Assembly (NCBI GenBank): GCA_963971305.1
Contig: OZ020307.1
Span: 65,841,702-65,905,701, forward strand
Length of the DNA stretch: 64,000 bases
Reading direction: 5' to 3'
From: Arcuatula senhousia
Lineage: Eukaryota > Mollusca > Bivalvia > Mytilida > Mytilidae
Under the pieces are notes generated by a model. The model was not told the origin of the DNA. It searched no databases and saw only the letters and a list, made by a program, of their open reading frames with translations. A program made the position numbers and the translations under genes. Position 1 is the stretch's first letter; each line of letters begins with the position of its first letter. Positions 44,353 to 55,336 of this stretch are shown here, in pieces.

Positions 44353-45460
44353 TGTACAAATCAAATAAGATAATTATGTAAACTGTCATCTTTAACTAAA
44401 ATGCCTTTAAAGTCTCTGATTAATGATCATAAATGCGTAAAAAATCTATATTGTTCCACCTTTCCGTATTTTAAAATTTACTCACAAATGATGGCGTGTT
44501 TGATTTGTGTACACATGGATTTGTAGTAATTAAAGTTATTTGTTGTTGAGGTCAATTTTAAAAATTTGACACCGCCTTTGTTTTAGATAATGGATTTAAT
44601 AATTGAAGCAAGCATTTATTAAAGGTTGGAATTGTAAATAGAAATTGCTGGATGTACCAAAAGATTAAAAACTTTCAAACAGAAATAAAATACTTATAAT
44701 TTATATTTGTTTACAAATAGAAGATGTAATGCATTTTTCAAAGTATGATATTTCATATTACACAGGTTTTTTGATAAGAATGTATGTTCTTTTATTTTAA
44801 TTAATTCTTTTCATGAGGACAATATCTAGGTCAAAATGGTGTTAGGAGCCACCTTAATTTTATAATAACTGCAATTGCTGTCTTGGCAATGTTTTGGGTG
44901 GGATATAAGCAGAAGTAACTGCTAACTCCTCCTGAGTTCACGCTCCTTTTTTCTGGACTTCACTGACACTGAATATATGTTTTGTTTTTGTGTTTTGGTC
45001 TTTTTTGATGTTTTTACAATCTACCGATTTTGTCATGGCCTTTTTAGACTTAAGAGATTGGATTTCCTTCGCTTCTTCAGTGGCTTCATTACTCTTTCAG
45101 AAAATCTTATATCACATACCTGACAATTTAATAATCTTTTTCCGTCCATCTTCTAAATTTTCTATAAAATCTGGACTGAGAGGTCTTTTTGATCCACTTG
45201 CCACTGTCGCCATCCTAAGGTGTCTCAATTCAATTCAAATGTTCATCATTGTACACAATGTTGTTATATTCTGTCATCTAATTGTATTTCTGCAGTTTTG
45301 ATTCTTATGGCCTAATGCTAGTACATGTATCTGTGTTAAGAGAAACAAAAAATGTTGTTAAAACACAAAATATGACTAAAAGTGAGATTACTAGAATACA
45401 ATACAATACAAATATCTTTATTCCAAGTACAACATTTGAGCATATCCATTTTTAATGAAA
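44353..45460. other. Flank of the satellite-bearing element and intergenic sequence
   Basis: 44540-44860 carries reversed counterparts of 42840-43140: ATTTTTTTATTCAAAT-like, TTTTGTTTTAGATAATGGAT and TGTACCAAAAGATT. The region 42840-44860 may therefore be one inverted-repeat element with satellite units in its centre. Nothing coding is seen. Confidence 0.45.
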
Positions 45461-45845
45461 CATGCGTCAGGCGTAGCAAAACTTATTGTCTGGAACTTTG
45501 TTGTCATTTATATTTCTAACATCCGTGACGGTTAGCGCTGCCCGCTCCGGCATCAACACTTTTGTGTTGACGAACACATCAAAGCTATACTATAAATTAT
45601 CCGTTTAAATATCTAAATTGTCAAAACCCTAAGGTTCTTCCTACCCCAGAGATAGGTTGGTCTTAGTAATAATTTGGTTTCTCGTTCAACATTTTTTGGT
45701 AAAATTGTTCTATGCTCTTCATATTCATATAGTGTTTGGCGTTTTCAACTTTTTATAGAGCGCCTCTGATGAGTCTTGAATAGACGAAACACGCGTCAGG
45801 CGTAGCAAAATTTATTGTCTGGAACTTTGTTGTCATTTATATTTT
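45460..45845 (+). repeat. Dispersed repeat with tail AAACACGCGTCAGGCGTAGC
   Basis: The words GCGTCAGGCGTAGCAAAA and TTATTGTCTGGAACTTTGTT occur at 45470-45510 and again at 45790-45830, the second preceded by GCCTCTGATGAGTCTTGAAT. A third, diverged copy is at 61745-61830. This is a common mollusc-type interspersed repeat, possibly a SINE/LINE tail. Confidence 0.7.
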
Positions 45846-45885
45846 TATTTACACAAGGATTCATATCATTATTATGCTTTAAAAA

Positions 45886-46128
45886 AAGGCTCTAAAGAGC
45901 CTGAATAGCTCACCTGGCTACTAGAAGGGGTCATTTGACATATTTAATTCAATAGAGATTTTTGTAGAGGTTAATGAGCTGAAGGTATAAGCAAGCAACA
46001 GCTTTTCTCTATCTGCAATAGTTTTCAATTATCATGATTATAGGCCAAAAACATGAAAAAACGCTATTTTTGACCTTTAAAGGGCCATAACCCCTATAAG
46101 GGGTAATCTGACATCTTCGACCCAATGG
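45886..46128 (+). repeat. Dispersed repeat family, truncated copy E
   Basis: It starts GGCTCTAAAGAGCCTGAATA and continues with family phrases to GACCCAATGGAGATAG, where it stops against the LINE relic. Confidence 0.75.
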
Positions 46129-46129
46129 A

Positions 46130-48795
46130 GATAGTTTGAGTACTCCTTGTTCTGTGATGTTAATGCTTTTCATTTGTGGATAGTTGGATCTTCCTTTGTC
46201 TGGCATGGTTAGGTCAGGTGTTTCAATAGAGAACTCCTGCTGAAATTGATTGTTTAGGATATTTGCTTTTTCTTTCAAATTTTTATTTAATATGCCATTT
46301 TTTAGAGCTGCAATGCCGTTGTTGTTGTTTTTCATACTTTTTATGTAAGAGAATATATTTTTTGGTTGTTGTTTTCTTATGTTATTTTCTGGTAGATTTA
46401 AGTTCACACTCTCTACATAGTATAATTAGCTTTTAATGTCTTGTTGAAGGATTCTTTTGATATTTTGTATTTTCTGTTCAGGGCTGTGTTTTCCTTTTTC
46501 CATGTAGACATTTGGTTTTGTTAAAATTCAGGTTAAGATTATTATAAACCCATGTTAGTTTTTCTTGCTGATTATAGTTTTTTTCTGGGGATGTTTTGTT
46601 CAGTTATTTTTTAACTTGTTCAAGAGTTTTTTTAATTTTGATTTACAATACCTTTTTATCTCGGGTATATAAGATTTAAGGTCTTTTTTCATTTGTGACC
46701 AGTCTGCTTTCATTAAATCATAAAATGAAAGGTTTTTTCTGTTACTTTTAAGTGTTAAAGAATATTCAGCAAAAACAATGTCTTGGTCAGCATTCCCAAT
46801 TGGAGGCATGGTTTCAACTTTACTTTATTAATTTTCTTTAGCATGTTTGTGATTATAAGGTCAAGTGTTCTGTCCTCTCTAGAAGGTAACATACCCGTAG
46901 CCAGGGTGTTCCAGGGGTTCGGACAAACCCCCCCCCCCCTTTGGGCAAAACAAATATTAAAATATGTAGGTAAAAACAAGGTGAAATTTGGTTAAGCACT
47001 ATTAAACAAGAGGCTCCCAGGAACCTGAATCGCTCACCTGACATATATATGTGCCTTAAGTAAAGGTTATTAAGCAAAATCTATTTGACATTGAAAGGGT
47101 CATAAGTTTTATAAGGGGGTCATATGACAATATGGTGGATCTTAAGGTGCTGATCACTTTTTTTCTCAATCAAAATCCAAAAATCTGTCACCCTTTTCGA
47201 GTTATTAGCCAAAAAATGCAGTTTAACCCAATGGTTTAACCAAATGTTCTATTTTTAGTCACAGTGAACATGTTTTACAACCAATCAAAAATCCCCACAT
47301 CAGTTCTATACATTTAATGCTAATAAACAACAATACCAAGTTTGGTTCCAATTGGACTTAAAGTGTAAGAGGATTTAACATTTTCAATGTAATGAGGAAA
47401 TGCTTTTTAAATGCTCAATTGTGACGTTCTAAGGGCAATAACTTCTCAAAGGAATGGTCCTACAATGTTCACCCTATTACATATTTTGTAGATCTTGATG
47501 CGCTTAACAATATGCAATTTAAAATTCTCAAATATCTTGTATTGTTTTCAAGATATTGAGCTAAACAGGTGCAAATTTTGCCAAAAAATCCATAAAAAGG
47601 CAATAACTCCTACATGGATTGTTGGATTTTCTTCAAAATTTCAGAGTAGGTAGATCTTGAGATGATGATCACTTTGCCCATGCCAGAAATTTGATATCTG
47701 TATCCGTTTTTGGGTTATTTGCAAAAAAATGCATTTTACCCCTATGTTCTATTTTTAGCCACGGCGGCCATGTTTTACAACCAATCAAAATTACCCACAT
47801 CAGGTCCAAGCACGGAATGCTAATGAACAACAATACCAAGTTTGGTTGCAAATAGACTTATGGTGTCAGAGGAGTTAATGTTTTAAAAAGTTTACGGACG
47901 ACGGACGGACAATGGACGACGGACACCAGGTGATGACAATAGTTCACATGACCCTTGGGATCAGGTGAGCTAAAAAGGAATATTGTGAAAATCGAACCAT
48001 CATATTGAACCCCTCTTTAATATGTTAATAGTTTTCTAGCTTCAGGTATGGGTATTTTCACAATTTCCTCTAGTACATGATCTTGTACAATGTTTAATAG
48101 ATTTTCATGGATATTTGGGTCTGGTTTGTTTGGTTTGGTTTGATGCATGGGACTTCCCAATATATATGTCCCAGGTTGAAATTGCCATTAATTACAACTG
48201 TTGAATTGTTTGTTTAATTTTACCTATAAATCATTCTTTCAGCTGATTACAGGCATGACCTTTATCTGATGGGGGTCTGTAGAAGCTGCCAATTATAAGA
48301 TTGCAGGCATTTTGCATATTAACTTCTGCCCAAATTATTTCCGAGTCTGTTTGCATGGTCTTTAATTCTGATGACAGAAAATTTGATCATTGTTATTTTT
48401 TGGTCTATCTTTAATGTAAAGAGCAAATTCTAAGGCTGGGAAAAACTCATTATATGGTATGTCATTACTAAGCCATTGTCTCAGTACCAAATACTATCTG
48501 GCTTGACTGATGTTGGGATTTCATCAAGTTTGGGTTTTTTGTTTTTTTAAAGACTGAAAGTTTATATTTAAGATCTTGATTGGTGTTACTTTAATTTCTT
48601 TTTGATTTTATGGTTGGGTTTCTTTTTAGGAGATGATTGAGCTTTTGGTTTACCTGGGCTACCCACTAGACTTGTTGTGTCTGATAGTGAATCAAAAACA
48701 TTTGTGATTTCTAGGGAGGACAAGCTGAAGATGGATGATGCAAAGTTTGGTATGCCACATTGGATGCACGCCCATGATATCTTCGATAAATCAAT
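46130..48795 (-). pseudogene. Decayed PHD/APE LINE relic split by a dispersed repeat
   Basis: Reading leftward from 48795, the sequence gives the end of a PHD finger (SWACIQCGIPNFASSIF, closely like the relic at 21.5-23.4 kb) and a lysine-rich linker. Broken endonuclease pieces follow at about 48540-48230, including a segment like IIGSFYRPPSDKG with the APE Y-x-P-P motif. The relic is interrupted at 47004-47977 by a dispersed repeat and resumes with SREDRTLDLIITN (~46890), then ADQDIVFAEYSL and the linker NIFSYIKSMKNN (~46340). There is no RT domain. The 5' end abuts a palindrome cluster at 48800, and the left end meets a truncated repeat at 46130. Confidence 0.75.
47004..47977 (+). repeat. 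Dispersed repeat family, complete copy F, inserted in a LINE relic
   Basis: The start is AACAAGAGGCTCCCAGGAAC and the end GGGATCAGGTGAGCTAAAAA. LINE endonuclease-region sequence lies on both sides, so the repeat moved after the LINE. It therefore gives the best-defined ends of the family. Confidence 0.8.
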
Positions 48796-48799
48796 TACT

Positions 48800-48960
48800 T
48801 GGTATATATGTTGTGTACAAGTTAAATGTACAATATTGTACATGTTGCATGTACAAAAAAGTTGTACATGTTGCAACATGTATGTTGCAATCATACAAGT
48901 TGCAACATGTACACTAATTGCTGTACATGTTGCAACATGTACAAACTTTTGAATGAAATA
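48800..48960. repeat. Cluster of GTACATGTTGCAACATGTAC palindromes
   Basis: The perfect 20-base palindrome occurs at about 48913-48942, with a near-perfect version at 48862-48885. Half-sites (GTACATGTTGCA, GTTGCAACATGTACA) fill the rest, giving about six to eight half-sites in 160 bases. Confidence 0.85.
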
Positions 48961-48999
48961 TGTTCTAACTTGTACAAATGACATATAAGGATAAATCAT

Positions 49000-50630
49000 T
49001 AGCTATATATATGATCTACTGATGTCATTTTCTTGAAATTATGCTTTATTATCCCCCAGCCCAACAGAGTTGAGGAAGGGGATATAGCTTTTGGTTTGTT
49101 TGTTCATACGATTTTATGTAATGGTTTTTGTTTTGTCAATATCTTGGGTTAAGGTGAAAAACTTGGCAATTACAATTAGTAGAGGAATGATATTTGCTAA
49201 GTGAGTAATTGACATCTCTTCCAGATTTAGGTCACCAACACTTACATTTTTATGTTAAGGCCAAGGGGATTAGCTGTGGTGAGCGACTGCTCCATTTTTT
49301 TATTTTCAAACACAAATGTTATCAAGGAGATTTTTTTCAGAAATATGCCAAGGACAATGTTCAGCAATATTGACCAGTCAACTTTTTATTGCAAGATGTA
49401 CATGAATGACACTTCAAGTTAAATTCAAATTTGTGTTTTGGGACACTTACATCTTTCCTTACAATTTTTCCCATTTGTAGCAGAATTGGACAATCTCTTG
49501 ATACACTTTCTGCTGTGTTTCACTCATTTTTGCAACTTTGTAGTGTTTTACCTTTAAACATCGCCTCAGTTTCAGCTGAGTGTTCATTGAGATATCTTTT
49601 TAATCTCTATCATTTCTATTCTAATTTAATCTAATGGACATACACAAGGCTTTGGGTAAATTTTAAAACAAAAAACCAAACACAATCAATTTAAAACTGA
49701 TTTTCATGTATATGACACTTTTTAGCGAGCATCGCATATGCGAGCCATACGGCATTGTGCATGTTTTGAGATGTGCCAGAAATATAACTGACGATAAAAC
49801 CAGAACAGGTTTACTTTTACAGAGTGAAATAAAATAATAGGCACGGAGCAAGTAAAACAATCAACCCTCTGGGCTTATAAAAAATACATCATATGATAAT
49901 CTGTTATGCAAAAAAAAAAAAAATTGTGGGAAAGAAAGATAATTTTGTTTGGGAGCAGGCTAAAAATAGAACATTTTCCGGATAGGATATGTAAGAAGTA
50001 TAGGTCATGGAAAACCATCCATTTAAGCAAGCAAACATGCATTAAAATTTGACAAATTTGATATGTCTGTGCTACACAGATATAGTATTGTCCATTAACA
50101 TATGCAGTTTGTACATGAATTTCTGATTTTTAAGAAAAATAATGAAATGTGAATTACCTACATTGGGAATTCGTAGGGCTATTTTCACATACGTTCCAAA
50201 TCTGATTGGTCGATTTGGTAGTTAGTAACCTGTTACCTAGTCAGAAATCCACAATGAATAGCATGGAATCCAAAATTAATTTCATATTTTGTAATTTTCA
50301 TAATAAACAGATATGTGCCAAAAGTATTGGGTCACTCTATTTTTTTTCCAATTACTTTCATTGTTTATTAACAATTTTTCAAAAAATTATTTTGAAACCA
50401 TTTTTCATTCAATTTTTGTGATATATTTCATTCCCTGCAGTCATTACATTAACCTTGTCTGCCTCAGTAAACAAATTTATTTTTATTATTTTCTCTATAG
50501 CCTTTGCATTTGAAAATGAAAGTAGATTATTAACGAATTATCTCAAAACCAGTCAAATGTTAGATTATCTTTAACTTATTATTAAAAAGAATTGTTAATC
50601 TCCTCATGGTCACGGTTACACTCCTTTAGT
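49000..50630. other. AT-rich non-coding sequence
   Basis: No gene is supported. A poly-A run occurs at 49908-49922. Short open frames have no recognisable domain. Confidence 0.4.
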
Positions 50631-50765
50631 TCGAAGGTCCGTAGTTCCGAAGGTCCGATAGTCCGAAGGTCCGATAGTCCGAAGGTTCGATAGTCCGAAG
50701 GTCCGTTAGTCCGAAGGTTTGATAGTCCGAAGGTCCAATAGTCCGAAGGTTCGATAGTCCGAATT
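50631..50765. repeat. 16-bp minisatellite, unit TAGTCCGAAGGTCCGA
   Basis: About eight units of 16 bp, shifting among AAGGTCCGA, AAGGTTCGA and AAGGTCCAA. It shares period and the half-unit TAGTCCGA with the arrays at 405-527 and 4728-4817. Confidence 0.9.
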
Positions 50766-51530
50766 AGAAGACATTTTGACGATGGTGCTTAGAAAATTTA
50801 CGTGTACATTTATTTTAAATTCAATTAAATTTATTGGCATGTACGCGTTACATGTAATGAGACTGACCCTGTGGGCTGCTGGTTTTATGTTGTATAGGGG
50901 CGGTTATCGATTTGTATTCGTGCTTTTTTACCGATTTCCAAACTATATTTTAAAGGAGATGCATGAGGATTATACCATTAAGTATACAATTCTTCAGTAA
51001 GTAGAAACCGGCACAGCCAACTACTGCGATAGTAATGTATGGTAATGCCATTATTTTGTATTTTAATGCTTCAATCAGCCTATTGCTTTCAGTTAGAAAA
51101 TACATAACTTACCTTAACCCGAATAATAACTTTGTTACACTCCTTTTGTATATATTTGTTTTTCTGTTTTTTTTTTCTTATTCTTTTAAATTGACATTAA
51201 ATTTCTATTTGACCGATATTCTTGCAATGAGATGGAATAAAATTGCTGGGGAAGTTTAGAAACACTACTCGATTTTTCACTTGTTGCGTTGTATCAAAGT
51301 TATTTGCGTTATGCTAGAGCTGGTCGACCGATGTCACACGGACTTGTTGTATCGTTCATCGCACTCAATTTTGGACGCTCAAATATCGGAGGGTGTTTCT
51401 AGAGAAGCCGCTGGCATACTTTCGGTTTTGGTGGTTAACCATGATAATCTTTTGGGTGCAACCTATGATATCATCCATTTCTGAAACATGATTGCTAAAT
51501 AATTGGAATAAAAATGATCTGTGCACGAAA

Positions 51531-52580
51531 CACAAGAGACTCTCAGGAGTTTGAATCGCTCACCTGACTTCTTAAGTTTCAAGCCCCTATTAATATTAAC
51601 AATGACACACATTCATCTAATGCAACAGACCTAATTAGGTTTCCTTTTCTGCAACCTCTACCAAAATTAATGTCATCCAACAAACTGGACCCAATGAAGT
51701 TAGACCTCCAGCGTAATGAACTGAACATTTAAGCAAGCAAAACCTTTTTTCTTTCTGCAATACTTTTTATTCTATATACATTTGTAACAAAACATTAAGA
51801 AAACGTTGGTTTTTTTTTCCTCTAAGCCTCTAAAGGACCACGACTCATATAAGGGGTCATCTGACAACTACAAACAAATTGACACTTTTGTAGAGCTGAA
51901 TGGTCTGAACCTTTATGCAACAAAAGCTTTTCTCTATCTGCAATTTTTTTTCTATATGGCACAAAATTACAATTACCAAAACGCGGGTAAAAACGGTTAA
52001 TTTAGATAACATTGAAATAAAAAAAAACATTTTTGACCTTCAAAGGCCAATAACACAGCTATCTAACAACCTCCACACAATGGAGACTTTTGTAGAGCTG
52101 AATAAGATGAACATTTAAGCTTTCATTCTATATGACAAAACATGAAAAAAAAAAACACCACCATTTTTATGTTTTTGCCTTTAAAGGGCTTTAACTCCTA
52201 TAAATGGGTCATAAATTCGTACCGCACATTGACTCTAACAAAATATTGATATTGGGGAGCAAGTCCCTGCATGTGGCCCATGGAAGGTTGCTTCAATTTT
52301 CGTCTATCTCATACTTTTTAAGATATAAACCAGAAATTGTATTCTGATCCCCTGTTATATTTTTAACAACGGCGGAAAACATTTTGGCAAGGGCCATGTT
52401 TTCGATCAAAACTATTTTAAAATTAGGATCATTTGTGACCAGTATACCAAAAAGCGTTTTTGCAAAGTTTCAGACGAATTGATTTAGTGGTGGTTTAAGA
52501 GAAGATTTTTGAAAAATGTAAAAGGACGACGGATGCATAGTGATGGCATAAGCCCACATGGCCTTGGGCCAGGTTATGTA
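51531..52580 (+). repeat. Dispersed repeat family, diverged copy G
   Basis: The start ACAAGAGACTCTCAGGAGTT plus TGAATCGCTCACCTGACT and the end GGCCTTGGGCCAGGTTATG are recognisable. A 40-bp piece of the 383-bp satellite (ACCAAAACGCGGGTAA and ACGGTTAATTTAGATA at 51974-52008) lies inside it. Confidence 0.65.
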
Positions 52581-52913
52581 GTCTACCTAGTGGTTTCAGA
52601 AAATGTGTATGGAAGACATTTGCAGATAACCATGTCATCTGCACAAGAGACAAACGTCAATCTAATCGATCATGTGGTTTCAGGAAAATGTGTTTACAAG
52701 CAAGACACCAAACAGACGGATGGACGCCTTTTACCATGCCCGTCAGAGGTTTTAAATACCAACAATAAAAACTAGATTTGATTCAAATATTCATTTTAAC
52801 AAGAATATATTTACACTTCAATGTTTTACAGGAAGAATTTTACTATTTTCTCAATTATGTTGAACTTCATACATGTAGTTACTAGTAATCGTTCCCACAG
52901 TATCTGTTCATCT

Positions 52914-53176
52914 TCAGTCGAAAGATTTCACTACATAGGTCATTGCTCCCCAGTATTGGTCGGCGTTGCGAATCCCTCTGCGGTATTCTCGCTTCAAACG
53001 TTTAATTCTTTTCACCAGCTTCCTCCACTTCCTTCTCATTTTTGGTCCGTCTCGCCCTTCATGTACTGTTCTTATTCTTCTTCTCTCAGAGCGTTCTTCG
53101 TCTTTAAGCTTCCTTATAAATATCCATAAAGATGGATGCTTTGTGCCAACAAAACGATTCCATTTACTGTGAAACA
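52914..53176 (-). CDS. MULE-transposase-like C-terminal exon
   Basis: This terminal exon follows acceptor TTCAAG and ends at TGA 52914-52916. It encodes about 87 residues: FHSKWNRFVGTKHPSLWIFI, then a basic helix (RRKWRKLVKRIKRLKREYRRG) and YWGAMTYVVKSFD. The FHSKWN..VG..HP..W.FI pattern is the C-terminus of MULE-type transposases and of FLYWCH-associated genes common in molluscs. The acceptor phase completes a GTG codon with the exon ending at 54761. Between them lies an intron of about 1.6 kb holding a dispersed repeat (53226-54122). Catalytic residues, if any remain, lie upstream and were not seen. It could be a spliced transposase remnant or a domesticated gene. Confidence 0.65.
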
Positions 53177-53225
53177 CTTGAATATAAAAAAAAACGAGAA
53201 CGAAAATATTGGATAGGTAAAACCA

Positions 53226-54122
53226 AGAGCCTGAATCAATCACCTGACTTTAAACTTGTCATACCACTACTACCCTGTATACAAATTTCATCAAAATTGG
53301 ATCAAATTGAAGTTTTGATGGAAAATGGCACCCATTTTGGAAAAGGCAGGCAATAAAAAAAATTGACACCAAAATTGAAATTGGCATACCTCTATTACTT
53401 TATATACCAATTTTCATTAAAATCAAACCTAGTTTAATTTTTTGTCAGGAAAAATGTGACGGATTATCTCCCTTTGTTTTCAATATTTTGCTCGTAAATA
53501 TAGAACCGCACGTCCAATTGTCAAAAAAAAAAAAATTGCAGATGGTAGATCATTTTTATTCCCACTATACCATAAAAAGAATTTACTCTATTCCAGCCGG
53601 TTTAAGTATGTTTGCCAATATTCAGTGAAAATGGTCATTTCAGACATTCTAAGGGAAACAACTGCAAAAACGGTTGGTCTGACAATGCTGACCCTGTAGA
53701 TATTGAGCTTCAAAAGTGCAAAATTCATCAAAAATCCAGAAAAGGGACAATAACTCCTACACGGGTTGTGGGATCTTCATGAAAATTTCAGGGCAGGTAG
53801 ATCTTGTCATGCTGGTCACTTTATTTTCTGCCAGAATTTTGATATCTGTCACCGTTTTTGAGTTATTTGCAAAAACCTGTATTTGACACCCCCTTTTCCT
53901 TGATCTATTTTCAATTACAGTGGCCATGTTATTTGACGGATCAAAAATCGCAACGCAAACCTTTTGCACAATACCCTAAGGAACAACCATATCAAGTTTG
54001 GTTGCATTTGGTCAAGCGGTTTCAGAGTTTCGGACTAACGGACGGACGGAAGAAGGACGACGGACGGACGACGAAGTGATGGCAATAGCTCACATGACCC
54101 TTCGGGTCAGGTGAGCTAAAAA
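53226..54122 (+). repeat. Dispersed repeat family, copy H, in the MULE-like gene intron
   Basis: It starts AGAGCCTGAATCAATCACCTG and ends TTCGGGTCAGGTGAGCTAAA after GACGGACGACGAAGTGATGG. It fills most of the intron between 53177 and 54760. Confidence 0.75.
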
Positions 54123-54760
54123 CAACTTCCCAAATAGGTAAAATACAGAAGAGTTGATCATAATATCGATTCATACACATAAGGACAATAATTGTTGTGC
54201 CTATTGCACTATAAAGAACTAAATGGCGGAAACTGTAATGTCCTATCATATGCATGCATTAAAATATACCTTACAACAAAAATAACCTCTCTTACTGTAT
54301 TTTGAAAAATTAATATTGTGAAAAGTGATAAAATGTTAACACTCCCTTTCCGGTTAGACGTACGGGCAGGTATGATTTTTATGTCATATGGAAAAGAATA
54401 AAATATAATAATAGAAAAAATGATAGGTGAATAAATGTATATGACACAACTCCCACAAAACAAAATTAGAATCCACAACAAAAGACACCGAGCAATCCGC
54501 AGGCGCTGCTAGCCATCTTGCTATGCGGAGAACGTACGCGTGATATAATTTCCCAAACCCCGACCCACAACGAAAGACAGCAAGCAGCCTTCAAGTTTAC
54601 CACAAGCGTTAAACATATAAAGGGCTTTTTAGTGATGAATAGTTCTACCCATGTTTATACATGTAGTTGTAAACATATACAAATGGAGTATATATATAAT
54701 GCAATTATGAAATTGTTACGGATAAAGCAAGTTTAATAATTTTAAGTTGCATAAAAATAC

Positions 54761-54964
54761 CTTCTACAATATTATTTGTTCGGCAGTCCATGCCCCTTTC
54801 AAAAACATTCCACAAGGCTATGGGGAACTTTCCGTCAATGTACGTATTTCTGAAGTAGTTGAGGAATTCCTGGATTGCATGGTATCTACCAATAAGGCGC
54901 CTTGTTCTTCTTTCTGTCTGTATCATGTTGAAGTTCTGTCGTACAATGTTGACAGGCAGATATC
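54761..54964 (-). CDS. MULE-transposase-like penultimate exon
   Basis: This exon of about 204 nt encodes GYLPVNIVRQNFNMIQ, then RRLIGRYHAIQEFLNYFRNT, YIDGKFPIALWNVFERG and DCRTNNIVE. The Y-x-x-T-[WY]-I...P..WN.....RTNN..E pattern is characteristic of the C-terminal part of MULE-domain transposases. The donor GAAG/GTATTTT is clear. The acceptor (CTGAG at 54965-54969) is weaker but gives a consistent phase. Further upstream in this orientation the sequence becomes a TAATATTA-rich tract, and no earlier transposase exon is visible. The gene is therefore truncated at the 5' side or its other exons are beyond recognition. Confidence 0.6.
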
Positions 54965-54989
54965 CTCAGTCCAAGATTTTATTGAAAAT

Positions 54990-55190
54990 AATAATATTAC
55001 ATTTTAAAGTAATATTACTAAAATGGTAATATTACAAGAAAATGTAATTTAATTTGATATTACAGAAAACTGTAATTTAGTATATTACTTATTTTTGTAA
55101 TATAAAATGTATATTACAGCAATAAGTAATATTATGGAAAACTGCTTATATTATTGTTTCTAGTAATATAATTGAAATAAACATTTTCTG
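54990..55190. repeat. Cluster of TAATATTA / GTAATATTAC palindromic motifs
   Basis: About ten variants of the self-complementary word AATATTAC or GTAATATTAC and their complement occur within 200 bases, in both orientations. Examples are AGTAATATTACT near 55012 and GGTAATATTAC near 55026. The cluster sits between the MULE-like exon and the TATA box. It could be a degenerate satellite or a binding-site array. Confidence 0.5.
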
Positions 55191-55236
55191 CCTCAAAATC
55201 ACCATGTGATCAACTTGGGGTATCAAATTACATTAG

Positions 55237-55268
55237 TATAAATACTGGTTGGCTGTGAAGATTCAGTA
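55237..55268 (+). promoter_or_regulatory. TATA-box promoter candidate
   Basis: TATAAATA at 55237-55244 is followed about 20 bases later by TTCAGTAC (55262-55269), which resembles an initiator. The putative first coding exon begins at 55284. Upstream, 54990-55190 is dense in TAATATTA-type palindromes. The call is from motif spacing only. Confidence 0.4.
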
Positions 55269-55283
55269 CAGACATCAAAGATA

Positions 55284-55336
55284 ATGGAGAGTTCAGCAAG
55301 TACAGAAGAATCAGTAGAAATAGATGACTTTAGAAG
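55284..55336 (+). CDS. Possible short first coding exon, MESSASTEESVEIDDFR
   Basis: An ATG in good context (A at -3, G at +4) opens 17 codons rich in Ser and Glu and ends at a strong donor (AGAAG/GTAGGC). A TATA box lies 47 bases before the ATG. The next exon was not recognised within the AT-rich sequence to 64000, so the gene identity is unknown. It is a small acidic N-terminus with no domain. It could be chance, but TATA, initiator-like sequence, Kozak context and donor together are notable. Confidence 0.4.

Noticed and set aside
43336..44381. Conserved ~100-residue frames in each satellite unit (also inverted at 18.5 kb)
   Set aside because: The DNA is conserved equally inside and outside the frame, and the period of 382-383 is not used as a continuous frame. 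No sign of protein-level selection can be seen.
44990..45301. 103-residue hydrophobic plus-strand frame
   Set aside because: The composition reflects T-rich DNA; no conserved motif or splice signals were seen.
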